IMG/VR virus record: IMGVR_UViG_3300032304_000929
Span: 1-30,425 of that record
Reading direction: 5' to 3' (one strand)
Source: a virus
Length of the DNA: 30,425 nucleotides
Every line of letters begins with the position of its first letter. Positions within the stretch are counted from its first letter, which is position 1. The notes under the pieces are model-generated. The model saw nothing but the letters and a program-made list of their open reading frames with translations. It was not told the origin of the DNA and did not search any database. Position numbers and translations under genes: made by a program. This document shows, piece by piece, positions 6,099-14,559 of the stretch.

Positions 6099-7390
6099 TA
6101 TGCTTGAGGTGTTTGTTCTTGAATAGGATCTAAACCTGCCAATGATCTTAATTCATTTGCAGTCATTTGGTCAATCACTTTTTGTGCAATTGCTGGATTG
6201 AGTGAATTAAGTGAATCAATAACATATGACATTTTCTCATCACGTTCAACGATTGTTTCATTGATGATTTGGAAGTTGTTAATTCTAAAATCTGCATTGA
6301 TTTTTGCGATTCGAAGTATCTCATTGAAGATATCAGCAACTTGCTCTCTCAATGGCATGACCACATTCTTCTCAAAGATAACGTATGCTTGTTTGATATC
6401 ACTACCACTTCCAAGTGAGCCGGTTGTTCGAACTCCCATCAGTATCGGATCTATTGTGTGAGCAAAACAAATTTGCTCAGTATTCAATCCGGATGCTTCC
6501 TGGAATAGTTTATCGTTTTGATTTGTTGGAATGCTTTCAATTTTCGGCAATTGGTCCTGAGAATTGGCGAAAAAAGCGACAGCTTTGCCCGAGTTGGCAG
6601 CTCCTTTCATCTTGTCGATGGTATTTCTCAACACATTTTTCTCCTCTTCACTTTGTGGTCGCTTAGGGAACATCATCGCGAATGATGGGAATACACTGTT
6701 TTGGATATTTGATTTGGCGAAGTATGAAAGCTCACCGGATAGATACGCAAAATTAAGTGCGGATGTGTATTTTGGGAGCGGATACCACTCTTGACCTAAG
6801 CACTCAACCTCGTATACAAATAATTGGCAACGATCAGTGCAAGTCGGATGGTATCTTTGAATATCACGCACATCGATTCTTGCGGACCAATCATCACAAA
6901 TGAAATAATTGTTTGGATTTTGTCCTCTTCTCACTTTGTCCGGAGATACATTCTCCATTCGAGTCAACTTCATTTTATCATCAAAGTAAAGTTTGAAGTA
7001 AACGCGATTGTGAACAATCAATTGTTCGGTTGTGATTCGAACTGTTTTTTTCAATCGAGATTTCTTCTGAAATGTATACAATTCGAGGAGCTCTTGAGGT
7101 GTGGTTGTGGTTGTATTCAATTCAATCCCTCCACCAATGACTGCATTTGTTTTATAATCCACAATGGAACCATGGAGTGGTGATGAGTATACCAATTGGT
7201 TTAAAACGCTTGGAAAAAGATTCGCATCCCCAAATGGAATCCATCCACTGGTCTGATGTCTTCCGTTTACATATGGAAGAGATAAATTCCCCGCACCAAT
7301 TTTTAGGAATGGAGTTGAAAAGGATTGATATCCCTCCACCATTTCGGGTGATTCTTGTTTTGTTGTTCTAAATCGGTCAAAAAATCCCAT
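6098..7390 (-). CDS. Portal protein
   Basis: A 430-residue protein with the features of portal proteins that form the dodecameric ring at the capsid vertex. The N-terminus (MGFFDRF) leads to a short glycine-rich region. A central part follows (SPLHGSIVDYKTNAVIGGG, then VYFKLYFDDKMKLTRMENVSPDKVR), with the phrase in which the portal fold presents Pro-x-x-x-R residues. The late part (LNTEQICFAHTIDPILMGVRTTGSLGSGSDIKQA) is the conserved helical stem and wing region, and helices with Asn and Gln end the protein. Length suits the compact portals of flavobacterial siphoviruses. Gene position beside connector and neck genes agrees. Confidence 0.88.
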   Translation of the reverse strand: MGFFDRFRTTKQESPEMVEGYQSFSTPFLKIGAGNLSLPYVNGRHQTSGWIPFGDANLFPSVLNQLVYSSPLHGSIVDYKTNAVIGGGIELNTTTTTPQELLELYTFQKKSRLKKTVRITTEQLIVHNRVYFKLYFDDKMKLTRMENVSPDKVRRGQNPNNYFICDDWSARIDVRDIQRYHPTCTDRCQLFVYEVECLGQEWYPLPKYTSALNFAYLSGELSYFAKSNIQNSVFPSFAMMFPKRPQSEEEKNVLRNTIDKMKGAANSGKAVAFFANSQDQLPKIESIPTNQNDKLFQEASGLNTEQICFAHTIDPILMGVRTTGSLGSGSDIKQAYVIFEKNVVMPLREQVADIFNEILRIAKINADFRINNFQIINETIVERDEKMSYVIDSLNSLNPAIAQKVIDQMTANELRSLAGLDPIQEQTPQA

Positions 7391-7392
7391 AT

Positions 7393-7737
7393 TTAATCGT
7401 AGATTGAGTTTGTTGTTGCACCACTTACAACCATTCTGCCCTCTTCAATGACCACTCCGGTCGTGTCCTGGATAGATGTTGGTGGATATATTCCTGATTC
7501 ATACACTTGATATCGATATTGACCTTTCACAAGTGTCACGTCAACCGGCTCATCCAATAGGAATAGATTGAATCTTTCCTTCCAATCGGACATATCTAAT
7601 GTTGTGAATAGAATTGGATCTTCGGTTGTGTTCATTTCGTTTTCAAAAACAAACAAATAATAAGGATTCGAGAGGGTGCTCACCTCAGTCAAAGTCAGCA
7701 CAATTGAATTCACCTCACCTTTATCAATGTAAATCAT
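7393..7737 (-). CDS. Neck or tail-associated structural protein, 114 aa
   Basis: The protein looks all-beta (SIVLTLTEVSTLSNPYYLFVFENE, DVTLVKGQYRYQVYESG), like a small Ig-like or OB-type structural domain. Proteins of this type recur beside the portal and tail tube genes of Bacteroidota phages, so a neck or tail role is inferred from position. Two bases separate it from the portal gene. Upstream it has an AT-rich leader (AATATATATATAT directly before the ATG) and the terminator at 7773-7799. Confidence 0.6.
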   Translation of the reverse strand: MIYIDKGEVNSIVLTLTEVSTLSNPYYLFVFENEMNTTEDPILFTTLDMSDWKERFNLFLLDEPVDVTLVKGQYRYQVYESGIYPPTSIQDTTGVVIEEGRMVVSGATTNSIYD

Positions 7738-7772
7738 ATATATATATTATGAAAACTTGGAAAAATGTTTAT

Positions 7773-7799
7773 AAAAAAAGCCACCCGTAATGGATGGCT
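7773..7799 (-). terminator. Intrinsic terminator after the major tail gene
   Basis: On the minus strand AGCCATCC-ATTAC-GGGTGGCT is followed by seven T (7779 down to 7773). The eight-pair stem needs one G-U wobble in leftward RNA but would carry an A-C mismatch in rightward RNA, so the sequence itself points to leftward use. It lies 22 bases after the stop of the 7821-8345 gene. Portal and lysis genes lie beyond it, so it must be partial or be bypassed. Confidence 0.75.
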
Positions 7800-7820
7800 C
7801 TCTCTTTTTAGTTGTATTAA

Positions 7821-8345
7821 TTAAGCAATAACATCATTCACTGCACTTTCAAGAATCTCGTATGCAAGGAAATCATTCTCACCAATCAAAGTCACTGAAT
7901 ATTTGCTACCATCAGCACGAGCAGTTCCTGATCCCTCACCAACTGCACTCAATTGCAAATATGGGAAGTACCAAAATTTACCATTCGCATCCTGGATGAT
8001 TGCATTCAGGTATTGTTGACCAGCACCAAGCACTTTAATTGCTTGAGATTTCGCTTGATCTCTTCGATGGAACATCAATGTAATTGTTGCAGTCACATAT
8101 GATGAACCATTGACAAGGTCAATTGCTGCATCCTCGGTGTAACTTCCGGTATTTCTGCGGATTTCAAATTCAGTGTATAAATCACCTCCAACGATTAAGT
8201 TGATTTCATCGATTGTCCAAGTATTTGGAGCACCTGCAAATGCGATGCTATCGATGTTATCTTGTTGGTTGATATATACCTTGAAAATCCCACCACTATT
8301 GTTGTCACATGACTTAACAATGGATTCTAAATTTTCACAAGCCAT
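7821..8345 (-). CDS. Probable major tail tube protein
   Basis: A 174-residue, mostly beta protein (FKVYINQQDNIDSIAF, SSYVTATITLMFHRRDQ, KFWYFPYLQLSAVGEGSGTA, KYSVTLIGENDFLAYEIL). The pattern of a small beta-barrel with a final GENDF hairpin is that of siphovirus tail tube proteins in flavobacterial phages. It has its own terminator on either side (7773-7799 and 8366-8392) and an A-rich start region (AAAACAACAAAAATG), suggesting a separately set, high expression level. No numbering or named family can be confirmed from sequence alone. Confidence 0.68.
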   Translation of the reverse strand: MACENLESIVKSCDNNSGGIFKVYINQQDNIDSIAFAGAPNTWTIDEINLIVGGDLYTEFEIRRNTGSYTEDAAIDLVNGSSYVTATITLMFHRRDQAKSQAIKVLGAGQQYLNAIIQDANGKFWYFPYLQLSAVGEGSGTARADGSKYSVTLIGENDFLAYEILESAVNDVIA

Positions 8346-8365
8346 TTTTGTTGTTTTAAATATTT

Positions 8366-8392
8366 AAAAAAAAGGGGAGTATTTCATCCCCT
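8366..8392 (-). terminator. Intrinsic terminator after the major capsid gene
   Basis: On the minus strand AGGGGA (8392 to 8387), an eight-base loop and TCCCCT, then eight T (8373 to 8366). It lies 17 bases beyond the capsid stop codon. Since the next gene has no clear Bacteroidota promoter of its own in the 65-bp gap, it probably attenuates rather than stops late transcription. Confidence 0.78.
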
Positions 8393-8409
8393 CAAGGATA
8401 TTTTGTTAA

Positions 8410-9342
8410 TTATGCAGCTGAGTTGTAGAATACAATCTCTCCACCGTTAACGTGAGTGAATCCAACTTTCATGTTTGCACGAGTACGGATAACCGGCTCA
8501 GCAACTGTATCAGCTAAATTGATAGCACGCAATGCTTTACCATCTCCTTCAGCATCGAAAGAATACAAAAGATTTCCTTTCAACGTAGCAACGATTTTGG
8601 AAGTTGTTCCCATTCCTGGACACATTACCATTTTGATTCCCAAATAAGAGAAATCTAATGCTTGAGTCAAGTTGGCTTGAGTATTCGCAGCAGCAACCGC
8701 AGCACGATATGCAGTAGCTACCGGTGTTGATACATAGATTCTCAAATCCTCTTGGTTAGCAATAACCGCAGCAGGAATAGCAGCGTATACCAATGCTAAT
8801 TTAGCAAGTACATTTGATGGAGTGATTGCAACTGGAGATGCGATATCAATTACCGCTGCATCAGCAAGTAAAGATTTCACATAACCATCAGTTAATGCAA
8901 GTGCAGGAACCAATGAAGTTGTATCACCTAACCAACGTAATTTTTCGATATTCTCAGCAATTGTTTTTGCCATTTCTCCCCAATAGAAATCCATGAAAGA
9001 TGCAACAGTGAAATCACCATTAGATCCTTTTGTCATTTGCAATGAAACAAATGATTGCTCCAATTGGAATTGACAGATCTCTGCCATGGCTGATAATCCT
9101 GACACGTCTACCTCTACCGAAGAAAGTTCATCCTCTGAAGAATTCCATCCACAGTTCTCTGCTTGTAAAACTTGACCAAATGTTACGGTCGAAATTTTTG
9201 TCTTATATTTTACTCCAGGTAAAGTACGGTAGTTGTCAACCGTTTCCTCTTGCAAATATGCACGAGAATAGAATGCCTCACTGTTTGCTTGCAATAACGC
9301 TGATGCGTCAATATCCAAGTCGAATCTTAATTTTCTGCTCAT
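8410..9342 (-). CDS. Major capsid protein
   Basis: A 310-residue protein with HK97-fold hallmarks as they appear in Bacteroidota phages: an N-terminal arm (MSRKLRFDLDIDASALLQAN), a beta region with E-loop-like sequence (YKTKISTVTFGQVLQAENCGW), a spine helix (FMDFYWGEMAKTIAENIEKLRWLGD) and a beta/alanine-rich A-domain (AVAAANTQANLTQALDFSYLGIKMVMCPGM). It ends with the strand-rich GKALRAINLADTVAEPVIRTRANMKVGF. It follows the protease gene directly, and a terminator comes next, consistent with a highly expressed structural gene. Translation starts behind an A-rich leader (AACAACAAAACAAAATG). Confidence 0.88.
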   Translation of the reverse strand: MSRKLRFDLDIDASALLQANSEAFYSRAYLQEETVDNYRTLPGVKYKTKISTVTFGQVLQAENCGWNSSEDELSSVEVDVSGLSAMAEICQFQLEQSFVSLQMTKGSNGDFTVASFMDFYWGEMAKTIAENIEKLRWLGDTTSLVPALALTDGYVKSLLADAAVIDIASPVAITPSNVLAKLALVYAAIPAAVIANQEDLRIYVSTPVATAYRAAVAAANTQANLTQALDFSYLGIKMVMCPGMGTTSKIVATLKGNLLYSFDAEGDGKALRAINLADTVAEPVIRTRANMKVGFTHVNGGEIVFYNSAA

Positions 9343-9361
9343 TTTGTTTTGTTGTTAATTA

Positions 9362-10327
9362 TTAATTATTAGAATTTAAAAATTTACTTACTGCACTGAA
9401 TTTGTCATGCATCGACATTTTAGTTTTGTTGTCGCTCATTTCCACTTCATCCTCAGTTTCTCCAACCATCATCTCTTCCATTTGATTTCTCAAATCAGCG
9501 ATTAATGCGATGATTGCTTTCTCTCTCTCCTCAAGTAAAGGTGTAACGATTGCAAGGATAGCCTCTGAATCCAATGCTGGATCAATTGCCATTTCTTCCT
9601 CAACTGCATCCTCTACAATTGGAGCTTCCTCTTCAACTACTGTTTCCTCCAATGCAATTTCTTCCATTGCCTCTTCAATTGGTGCATCCTTAATCTCAAT
9701 GATTTCTCCATCTACAACAACGTAGATTTTGCCATCGATTAAGTGCTCCCCATCAGGTAATTTGTTCATGTTATATTTATTTAATTGATTACTTAATTTC
9801 AATCCCAAGAATCCCTCGATTGAGAATCCCACCTGGTCATTGGCAACCAATTCAGCATAATACTCTTTATCAGTTACCTGAGCGGTTACCATTAATGTAC
9901 CTTTTGGAACTTCAATACCGAATGTTGAATATGATTTGTCTTCCTTTGGTTGGTCCACAATCCATGTTTCGAGGATATATGCCGGAACTGTTTTGGATGT
10001 ATCATGCTCCAGGTTGAATAGGTCACGATTTCGAAGGTCGCTCATGAACTTCTCATGAATCTTTGCGATGGTTTCTTCAGTGAAGGACACATAATAATCT
10101 CCCTCCTTATCATCTCTTCGATATATCTCCATCGGTATCATTGCCGGTGCAGTGATTCGATACTTCAAATCATCAGCGAAAATCATTATCTCAGCTTGAT
10201 TGAATGCCATCCCTTTCACCTTGATTGCAGGTTTTGAGGTGAATGCAATTTGTTCAATACCTAAATCTTCCCCATCGGAATACTCAGGATCAATTGTTAT
10301 TTTGTAAATTGGCAAATCATTGGTCAT
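9362..10327 (-). CDS. Capsid maturation protease with scaffold-like tail (XkdF-like)
   Basis: From ATG at 10327 the protein has 321 residues. Its first 190 resemble the XkdF-type phage serine protease: IAFTSKPAIKVKGMAF near the start, then NLEHDTSKTVPAYILETWIVD (candidate catalytic His) and NDQVGFSIEGFLGLKL (candidate Ser). The last 130 residues are strongly acidic (long Glu/Val/Ala stretch) and then helical (ILAIVTPLLEEREKAIIALIADL), as expected of an internal scaffold that the protease later removes. An open frame continues upstream to 10678, but that part lies opposite the 10371-10925 gene and looks non-coding, so 10327 is chosen. The major capsid gene follows 19 bases later. Confidence 0.85.
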   Translation of the reverse strand: MTNDLPIYKITIDPEYSDGEDLGIEQIAFTSKPAIKVKGMAFNQAEIMIFADDLKYRITAPAMIPMEIYRRDDKEGDYYVSFTEETIAKIHEKFMSDLRNRDLFNLEHDTSKTVPAYILETWIVDQPKEDKSYSTFGIEVPKGTLMVTAQVTDKEYYAELVANDQVGFSIEGFLGLKLSNQLNKYNMNKLPDGEHLIDGKIYVVVDGEIIEIKDAPIEEAMEEIALEETVVEEEAPIVEDAVEEEMAIDPALDSEAILAIVTPLLEEREKAIIALIADLRNQMEEMMVGETEDEVEMSDNKTKMSMHDKFSAVSKFLNSNN

Positions 10328-10346
10328 GTATATATTAAAAAAATTG

Positions 10347-10354
10347 TATTTTTG
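10347..10354 (+). promoter_or_regulatory. Plus-strand -7 promoter element for the reversed gene pair
   Basis: TATTTTTG fits TAnnTTTG exactly and ends 16 bases before the ATG at 10371. A possible -33 element is poor (TTGG at 10320-10323, 23-bp spacer). It lies in the 43-bp gap between the divergent protease and chaperone genes, the only place where a rightward promoter would be needed. Confidence 0.55.
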
Positions 10355-10370
10355 TTCATAAAACGTACTT

Positions 10371-10925
10371 ATGATAAAAATTTTTGAAAGGGATATTCCC
10401 AACAATATGGATGAATTGACCATTGAACAATTCGAAAAGGTAACTGAAATTACCAACAACAATGAACTTGATAACATTGATCGGTACATCAAGATTTTTG
10501 AATACTTCGGTGTGAAGGAATCCGAGTGGGATGATAATGACATTGAATTATCGGAGTTTGTTGAAATAGTGAAGGAATTTAATTCCAATAAATATGAGAG
10601 AAAAGAGCCGGTTGAGTCATTTGAATTAGGAGGATACACATATGAAGCGAAGATGAAGCTCTCAGTCAAGGATACCAAAATGATTGAAAAGTTGATTGGT
10701 CGTAAATCTCACAATTGGATTAGTGATTTGATGGCTCTCATGTTCAAACGTACGGACCTCAGCCAAACGGAACACTACACTGAAGCTCATTTGAAGCACA
10801 AATCAAAGCTATTCAAAGAACTGAAAGCTGAAATTGCAATTCCTTATCTTATATTCGTAACTGAAAAAATCGCATCTCATGCTCAATCTCAATCTTCCGA
10901 ATCAGTGGAGCCAAGTAACGATTGA
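10371..10925 (+). CDS. Probable tail assembly chaperone, first paralogue (plus strand)
   Basis: A 184-residue acidic, helical protein. Residues 14-25 (DELTIEQFEKVT) and the following IELSEF block at about 63-68 recur in the next gene, so the two are diverged tandem duplicates over most of their length. The C-terminal part (WISDLMALMFKRT, then LFKELKAEIAIPYLIFVTEKI) also has its counterpart there. Two small helical acidic proteins between head/tail genes and the tape measure are normally the tail assembly chaperones (lambda G/GT analogues), so this role is inferred from position and composition. It is unusual in lying on the opposite strand to all its neighbours. It overlaps the next gene by 47 bases. 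Confidence 0.7.
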   Translation: MIKIFERDIPNNMDELTIEQFEKVTEITNNNELDNIDRYIKIFEYFGVKESEWDDNDIELSEFVEIVKEFNSNKYERKEPVESFELGGYTYEAKMKLSVKDTKMIEKLIGRKSHNWISDLMALMFKRTDLSQTEHYTEAHLKHKSKLFKELKAEIAIPYLIFVTEKIASHAQSQSSESVEPSND

Positions 10926-11610
10926 ACAATTCATTGAGATAAAGTCATTAAGCATGGATGATGGCACATTGCAGTACAATACGGATGTGCTATCCATCCT
11001 CTCCGATTTACCAATTGAGGAATTTGATGATATAGAACTCGATGAACTTCAAAAATTTACAAAACAAGTTCAATGGATGTACTCGGAGCCATCAAAGAGA
11101 TATCAACATCAGCTCGGTGAATTCAAGCTCAAGCCATTTGTTGACATCACTCTTGGTGAGTTTATCACATTGGAGGGATTCGTCACTGATGACTACATCA
11201 AGAATCTTCGGAATATATGTGCGATTCTATACCGGAAGACATCCACTGATGAATGGGGGAATGTTATCACTGAGCCATACAAATTCAAATCAACTGAGCG
11301 TGTGCATCTCTTCGATGACTATCCAATCACCTCAGTATTCGGATTGATACCTGAGTACCTTCAATTCAGACAATCATTCCTGGATAGCCATGCCAATCTA
11401 ATGACTGAATCATTTGAGGATGATGAGCAAATTGACGATCCGGAAGAGCGAAAAGAAAAACAAGAGGAAATTAAATCTTCCAAATGGGGATGGGAAAAAA
11501 TGATATGGACCATGTGTAATGGTGACCTCTCAAAATTCGATGCAATTACTGATACAAAACTTGTATTGATTTTTAACTTCCTTGCAATGAGAAAAGAGTT
11601 GGAAATTTAG
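10879..11610 (+). CDS. Probable tail assembly chaperone, second paralogue (plus strand)
   Basis: A 243-residue protein starting MLNLNLPNQWSQVTIEQF, which matches DELTIEQF in the preceding gene. Further shared landmarks are the acidic FDDIELDELQKF block (about residues 53-64) and the ICAILYRKT segment (about 115-123), equivalent to LMALMFKRT in the first protein. It adds a charged linker (EDDEQIDDPEERKEKQEE) and a final WGWEKMIWTMCNGDLSKF region. Because it repeats the N-terminus of gene one, it looks like a gene with its own start, not a frameshift extension of the lambda GT kind. Its stop overlaps the stop of the convergent gene by two bases, leaving no room for a terminator. Confidence 0.7.
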   Translation: MLNLNLPNQWSQVTIEQFIEIKSLSMDDGTLQYNTDVLSILSDLPIEEFDDIELDELQKFTKQVQWMYSEPSKRYQHQLGEFKLKPFVDITLGEFITLEGFVTDDYIKNLRNICAILYRKTSTDEWGNVITEPYKFKSTERVHLFDDYPITSVFGLIPEYLQFRQSFLDSHANLMTESFEDDEQIDDPEERKEKQEEIKSSKWGWEKMIWTMCNGDLSKFDAITDTKLVLIFNFLAMRKELEI

Positions 11611-12032
11611 TAATCAAGTGAGTAATTGAAATCACCGAATAAAGGATTGAAATCATATATCACTTTCACTTTTTTTCTAAGCAATCCACCAAGCTCCAGG
11701 ATGGGGAATGTTTGAGCCAATTTTGAAACGTATTGACCATACATCTCGGATATCAATCCTTGTTGCTCAAGTGCAGTGTTGAATTTTTTGACCAAATGGA
11801 AGGGAACAATTGTCGCAGTACCGTTGTTCAGGTATCCGAAGTAATATGCAGCAAGTATTTCAATGCGAAGATTTCCTTCAGTTGATACCTTAGCATTGAT
11901 ACGGATGGAATCATACAAAGTGCGTGTATCAATCAAGTTCTCATCCTTGATAATTTTCTTCAATACATTGGCAACCTTCCTCCTGGTTGGATAAAGGATG
12001 TTGAATTCTCCGTTTTTCTTATAAACTCCCAT
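11607..12032 (-). CDS. Minor structural (head-tail or tail completion) protein, 141 aa
   Basis: Residues 1-60 include a helix (RRKVANVLKKIIKDENLIDTRTLYDSI) followed by beta strands (RINAKVSTEGNLRIEILAAYYFGYLNNG). The phrase DTRTLYDSI followed by AYYFGYLNNGT resembles the HK97 gp10-type family, in which a helix plus small beta barrel adapts the head-tail interface. The position next to a tail-terminator-like gene and the tape measure agrees. Its leader is AATATATAGTATG. The gene is convergent with the plus-strand chaperone pair. Confidence 0.6.
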   Translation of the reverse strand: MGVYKKNGEFNILYPTRRKVANVLKKIIKDENLIDTRTLYDSIRINAKVSTEGNLRIEILAAYYFGYLNNGTATIVPFHLVKKFNTALEQQGLISEMYGQYVSKLAQTFPILELGGLLRKKVKVIYDFNPLFGDFNYSLDY

Positions 12033-12046
12033 ACTATATATTAATA

Positions 12047-12496
12047 TTAATTACCAATTTGTTCAGGAATTTGGCAATCGGTCCATGAAGGAAGTACAAA
12101 TGTAATTGTCATCAACCATCCTGCTGCGTAATCCAATAGGTCATTGTTTAATGGGATAAAGGTAGGCAATCCTTCCACATCAAAATCAGTATCAGTCAAT
12201 GAAAATGTGTAATTAAGATAAAGGTCATTCAGGATTTGTTGACAATCGGATAGAATTGTGGTGATATTTGCACGATCCTTTTGGATGATGTCAAAGCAAT
12301 ATATCTCCAATGTGAACAAATTTACGTTTTCACTTGGAATGGCATCCACCGGGACGATATACACAAGAGGATACTTCTCATCCTTAGTTGCGAAGTTGAA
12401 TAACTGTTCCTTGAAATCAGTACCTACCTTTTTAACTTGTAAATGTGCGGTATAAAAATCGGTAATTTCACCGATTAACGCTTGATAACTTATCAT
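12047..12496 (-). CDS. Probable tail terminator-like protein, 149 aa
   Basis: An alpha/beta protein: an N-terminal helix (YQALIGEITDFYTAHLQV), strands (KYPLVYIVPVDAI, VNLFTLEIYCFD), a helix (ITTILSDCQQILNDLYLNY) and a final strand (YAAGWLMTITFVLPSWTDCQIP). This order fits the small tail terminator/completion fold (lambda gpU-like) encoded just before the tape measure in many siphoviruses. The assignment rests on fold impression and position. It overlaps the tape measure stop/start by 4 bases. Confidence 0.55.
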   Translation of the reverse strand: MISYQALIGEITDFYTAHLQVKKVGTDFKEQLFNFATKDEKYPLVYIVPVDAIPSENVNLFTLEIYCFDIIQKDRANITTILSDCQQILNDLYLNYTFSLTDTDFDVEGLPTFIPLNNDLLDYAAGWLMTITFVLPSWTDCQIPEQIGN

Positions 12497-14559
12497 AATT
12501 CTGCTGATTTTTGGATTTTTGCTACTTTGTTTTGAGTGGATGTTATTTCGGTTTCACTCACAACCGCAGTCACAGTGATATTACTTGATTCAGTTGATCC
12601 GACATTGTTTTGGTCATTGCCTTGACCGAATAAATTACCAGGTGTGAATGATGGAACTGATACCGATTCTGCTCCACCTCCACCTCCTGCATCCGATGAG
12701 GATGGTGCGGATGTCGATGTGAATTGTGTTGCCGATATCTTTGCGATGTTGGATGCGGATGTTGCGATTGTTGCAGCAAGATTGGCAATACCAACGGGAT
12801 TCGGTACCACTCCGATTGCTAATGGTGCAGCTGCTAATGATGCAGTGACCGCCTTACCAGCATCCACAACGGCACCGGCTAATTGCATTGCCTTGTTGAA
12901 CTTAAATTGTTTCTTTGCAAGAGCTTCCTCTTCCTTACTTCCTTTCTTCACATTCTTCATTTTCGCTGCGAATGCGATATCACCAAGAGCTTGGATTGAT
13001 TTAACACTATCCTCAGCAATGCTCAATGCATCATTAGCGGTTTTGAGTTGTGCATCTCTTTTCTTTTTCTCTTCCTCTTCCGCTATTTTTATTCTTTCTT
13101 CAGCTGCCTTTTTTTCAATCTCAGTTTTATCCAATTGGAATTGATCATTGAGAGCTTTTTTCAAGGCATTATTATTCTCTGCTGCTGCCAATTCTTTCTC
13201 TAATTCCTGCTCAAGTTGGAATATTTTAAATTCACTTTCCGATAAAGTAAGTTCTTGGAATCTTACAAATCTTGCTTCCGCTTCCGCTTTCTTTTTATCC
13301 TCTGCTTCTTTTTCTTTTTTCTTTTTTTCCTCATCAGCATCATCCGCAACTTTTTTTAACTTAGTTTGAAAATCAGCTTCAGCTTTTATTTGTAAATCTT
13401 GACTTTGTTTTGTGAGAGTTTCTTTTTCTTTTGCAGTTAGCTTCTCATTCTTTTTAATATCCTCAATTTGTCTACGATATTTCTCTTGAATCTCTTGCAA
13501 TTCTCTCTTGGTTTCATCAGCAACCAATGCGATTCGATTGTCAATGATTGCTCTTTCCGCTGCTAATCTATTCGATGCATTCTCTTTTCTTTTATCCGCT
13601 GCTGCTTTTGCTGCTGCTGCTGCTGCTGCTGCATCCGCATTGGCATCATTGATTGCTAATAATTGACGATCGGCTCTTCCTTGAATGATAACCGCCTTTT
13701 CATCAGCAATTTGTTTTTTTAATGTTTTAAGTTTTTCTTTATCAGCACTCTTTCCAAGTGCTTTCTCAGCATTCAATGCTGCTTGTGCTGAGTTGTATCT
13801 TTCTCTTGCAAATAAACTCTTTGACATGGATGCCTGAACTTCCATTTTGTATGTGTCTTGACCTTGTGCCTTGAGTATTGCAATTTGATTTGAATACATT
13901 TGACTTTGAATGGCTTCTCTTTCCTTGGAAGATTCTTGGACTTTATTATTTGCCTCAACCATTTTTGCTGCATTCTCTTCAGCAGCATATTGAGTCAATC
14001 CCAACCAATCGGTCAACTCTTTAAATCCATTAATCAACGCATTCACTGGAGCCATTAGTGCTGATATTACATCATCAAGAACTCCAAATTGTTTTAAAAC
14101 AAGTCCAACCGCAACAATGATTGCACTGATAAATGCAACAATTCGGAACAAAGGATTTGCGATGATGACCTTACCTAAGCTGATAAATGACTTACCTACA
14201 TTTCCAATGGTTGAAGCAAATCCTTTAAATTGTTTAGTTAAATCTTCAGGCTTTAAAGATTTAATACTTTGATTTAGGTTAGCTGATTCTTTTGCTGCCT
14301 TGGCAAAATCAAGTTCAGTAACCGCCATTGATAAACCATCAAAAGATGCTCTTGCTTGGTCAAGATTGCTCCCCTTTTTAAATTCGTTTATTTGACTATT
14401 AACCGAAGCGAGTTTTTTCTGAAGTTCTCCCGCCCTATCCGCTAAAGCAGCAATTTGCTCCGGATCCATTGCAGTAACCATTTGGTCTTTAATCGACCTT
14501 AGTTCAGCTTTGATTTGAGCAATTCCTCCGAGTTTTAAATCAACTGTTATTTCATTCAT
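12493..14559 (-). CDS. Tail tape measure protein
   Basis: A 688-residue protein with the expected plan: an N-terminal helical part (KLGGIAQIKAELRSIKDQM and following), a strongly hydrophobic segment at about 131-155 (VIIANPLFRIVAFISAIIVAVG), then a very long, highly charged coiled coil (about 260-510, with runs of Ala, Lys, Glu and Gln). A small-residue tail rich in Ala, Ser and Gly follows. It sits between the tail terminator-like gene and the tail-tip genes. By the usual rule of about 1.5 angstrom of tail per residue, a tail near 100 nm is expected. Low-complexity GCx-type repeats encode an alanine run at about 310-318 (13600-13640), and the reverse frame there is an artefact of this composition. 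Confidence 0.85.
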   Translation of the reverse strand: MNEITVDLKLGGIAQIKAELRSIKDQMVTAMDPEQIAALADRAGELQKKLASVNSQINEFKKGSNLDQARASFDGLSMAVTELDFAKAAKESANLNQSIKSLKPEDLTKQFKGFASTIGNVGKSFISLGKVIIANPLFRIVAFISAIIVAVGLVLKQFGVLDDVISALMAPVNALINGFKELTDWLGLTQYAAEENAAKMVEANNKVQESSKEREAIQSQMYSNQIAILKAQGQDTYKMEVQASMSKSLFARERYNSAQAALNAEKALGKSADKEKLKTLKKQIADEKAVIIQGRADRQLLAINDANADAAAAAAAAKAAADKRKENASNRLAAERAIIDNRIALVADETKRELQEIQEKYRRQIEDIKKNEKLTAKEKETLTKQSQDLQIKAEADFQTKLKKVADDADEEKKKKEKEAEDKKKAEAEARFVRFQELTLSESEFKIFQLEQELEKELAAAENNNALKKALNDQFQLDKTEIEKKAAEERIKIAEEEEKKKRDAQLKTANDALSIAEDSVKSIQALGDIAFAAKMKNVKKGSKEEEALAKKQFKFNKAMQLAGAVVDAGKAVTASLAAAPLAIGVVPNPVGIANLAATIATSASNIAKISATQFTSTSAPSSSDAGGGGGAESVSVPSFTPGNLFGQGNDQNNVGSTESSNITVTAVVSETEITSTQNKVAKIQKSAEL

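Noticed and set aside
10328-10678. Open minus-strand extension of the protease frame by 117 codons
   Set aside because: It lies opposite the first chaperone gene, is Ser-rich without domain character, and the XkdF-like sequence begins properly at the ATG at 10327.
10879-10925. Programmed frameshift joining the two chaperone genes, as in lambda G/GT
   Set aside because: The second gene has its own ATG and repeats the N-terminal part of the first, and no slippery heptamer was evident in the overlap.
12644-13369. Long plus-strand frames opposite the tape measure
   Set aside because: Ala/Ser/Phe-rich low-complexity translations are the mirror of the Ala/Lys/Glu coiled coil. The minus frame is clearly coding.
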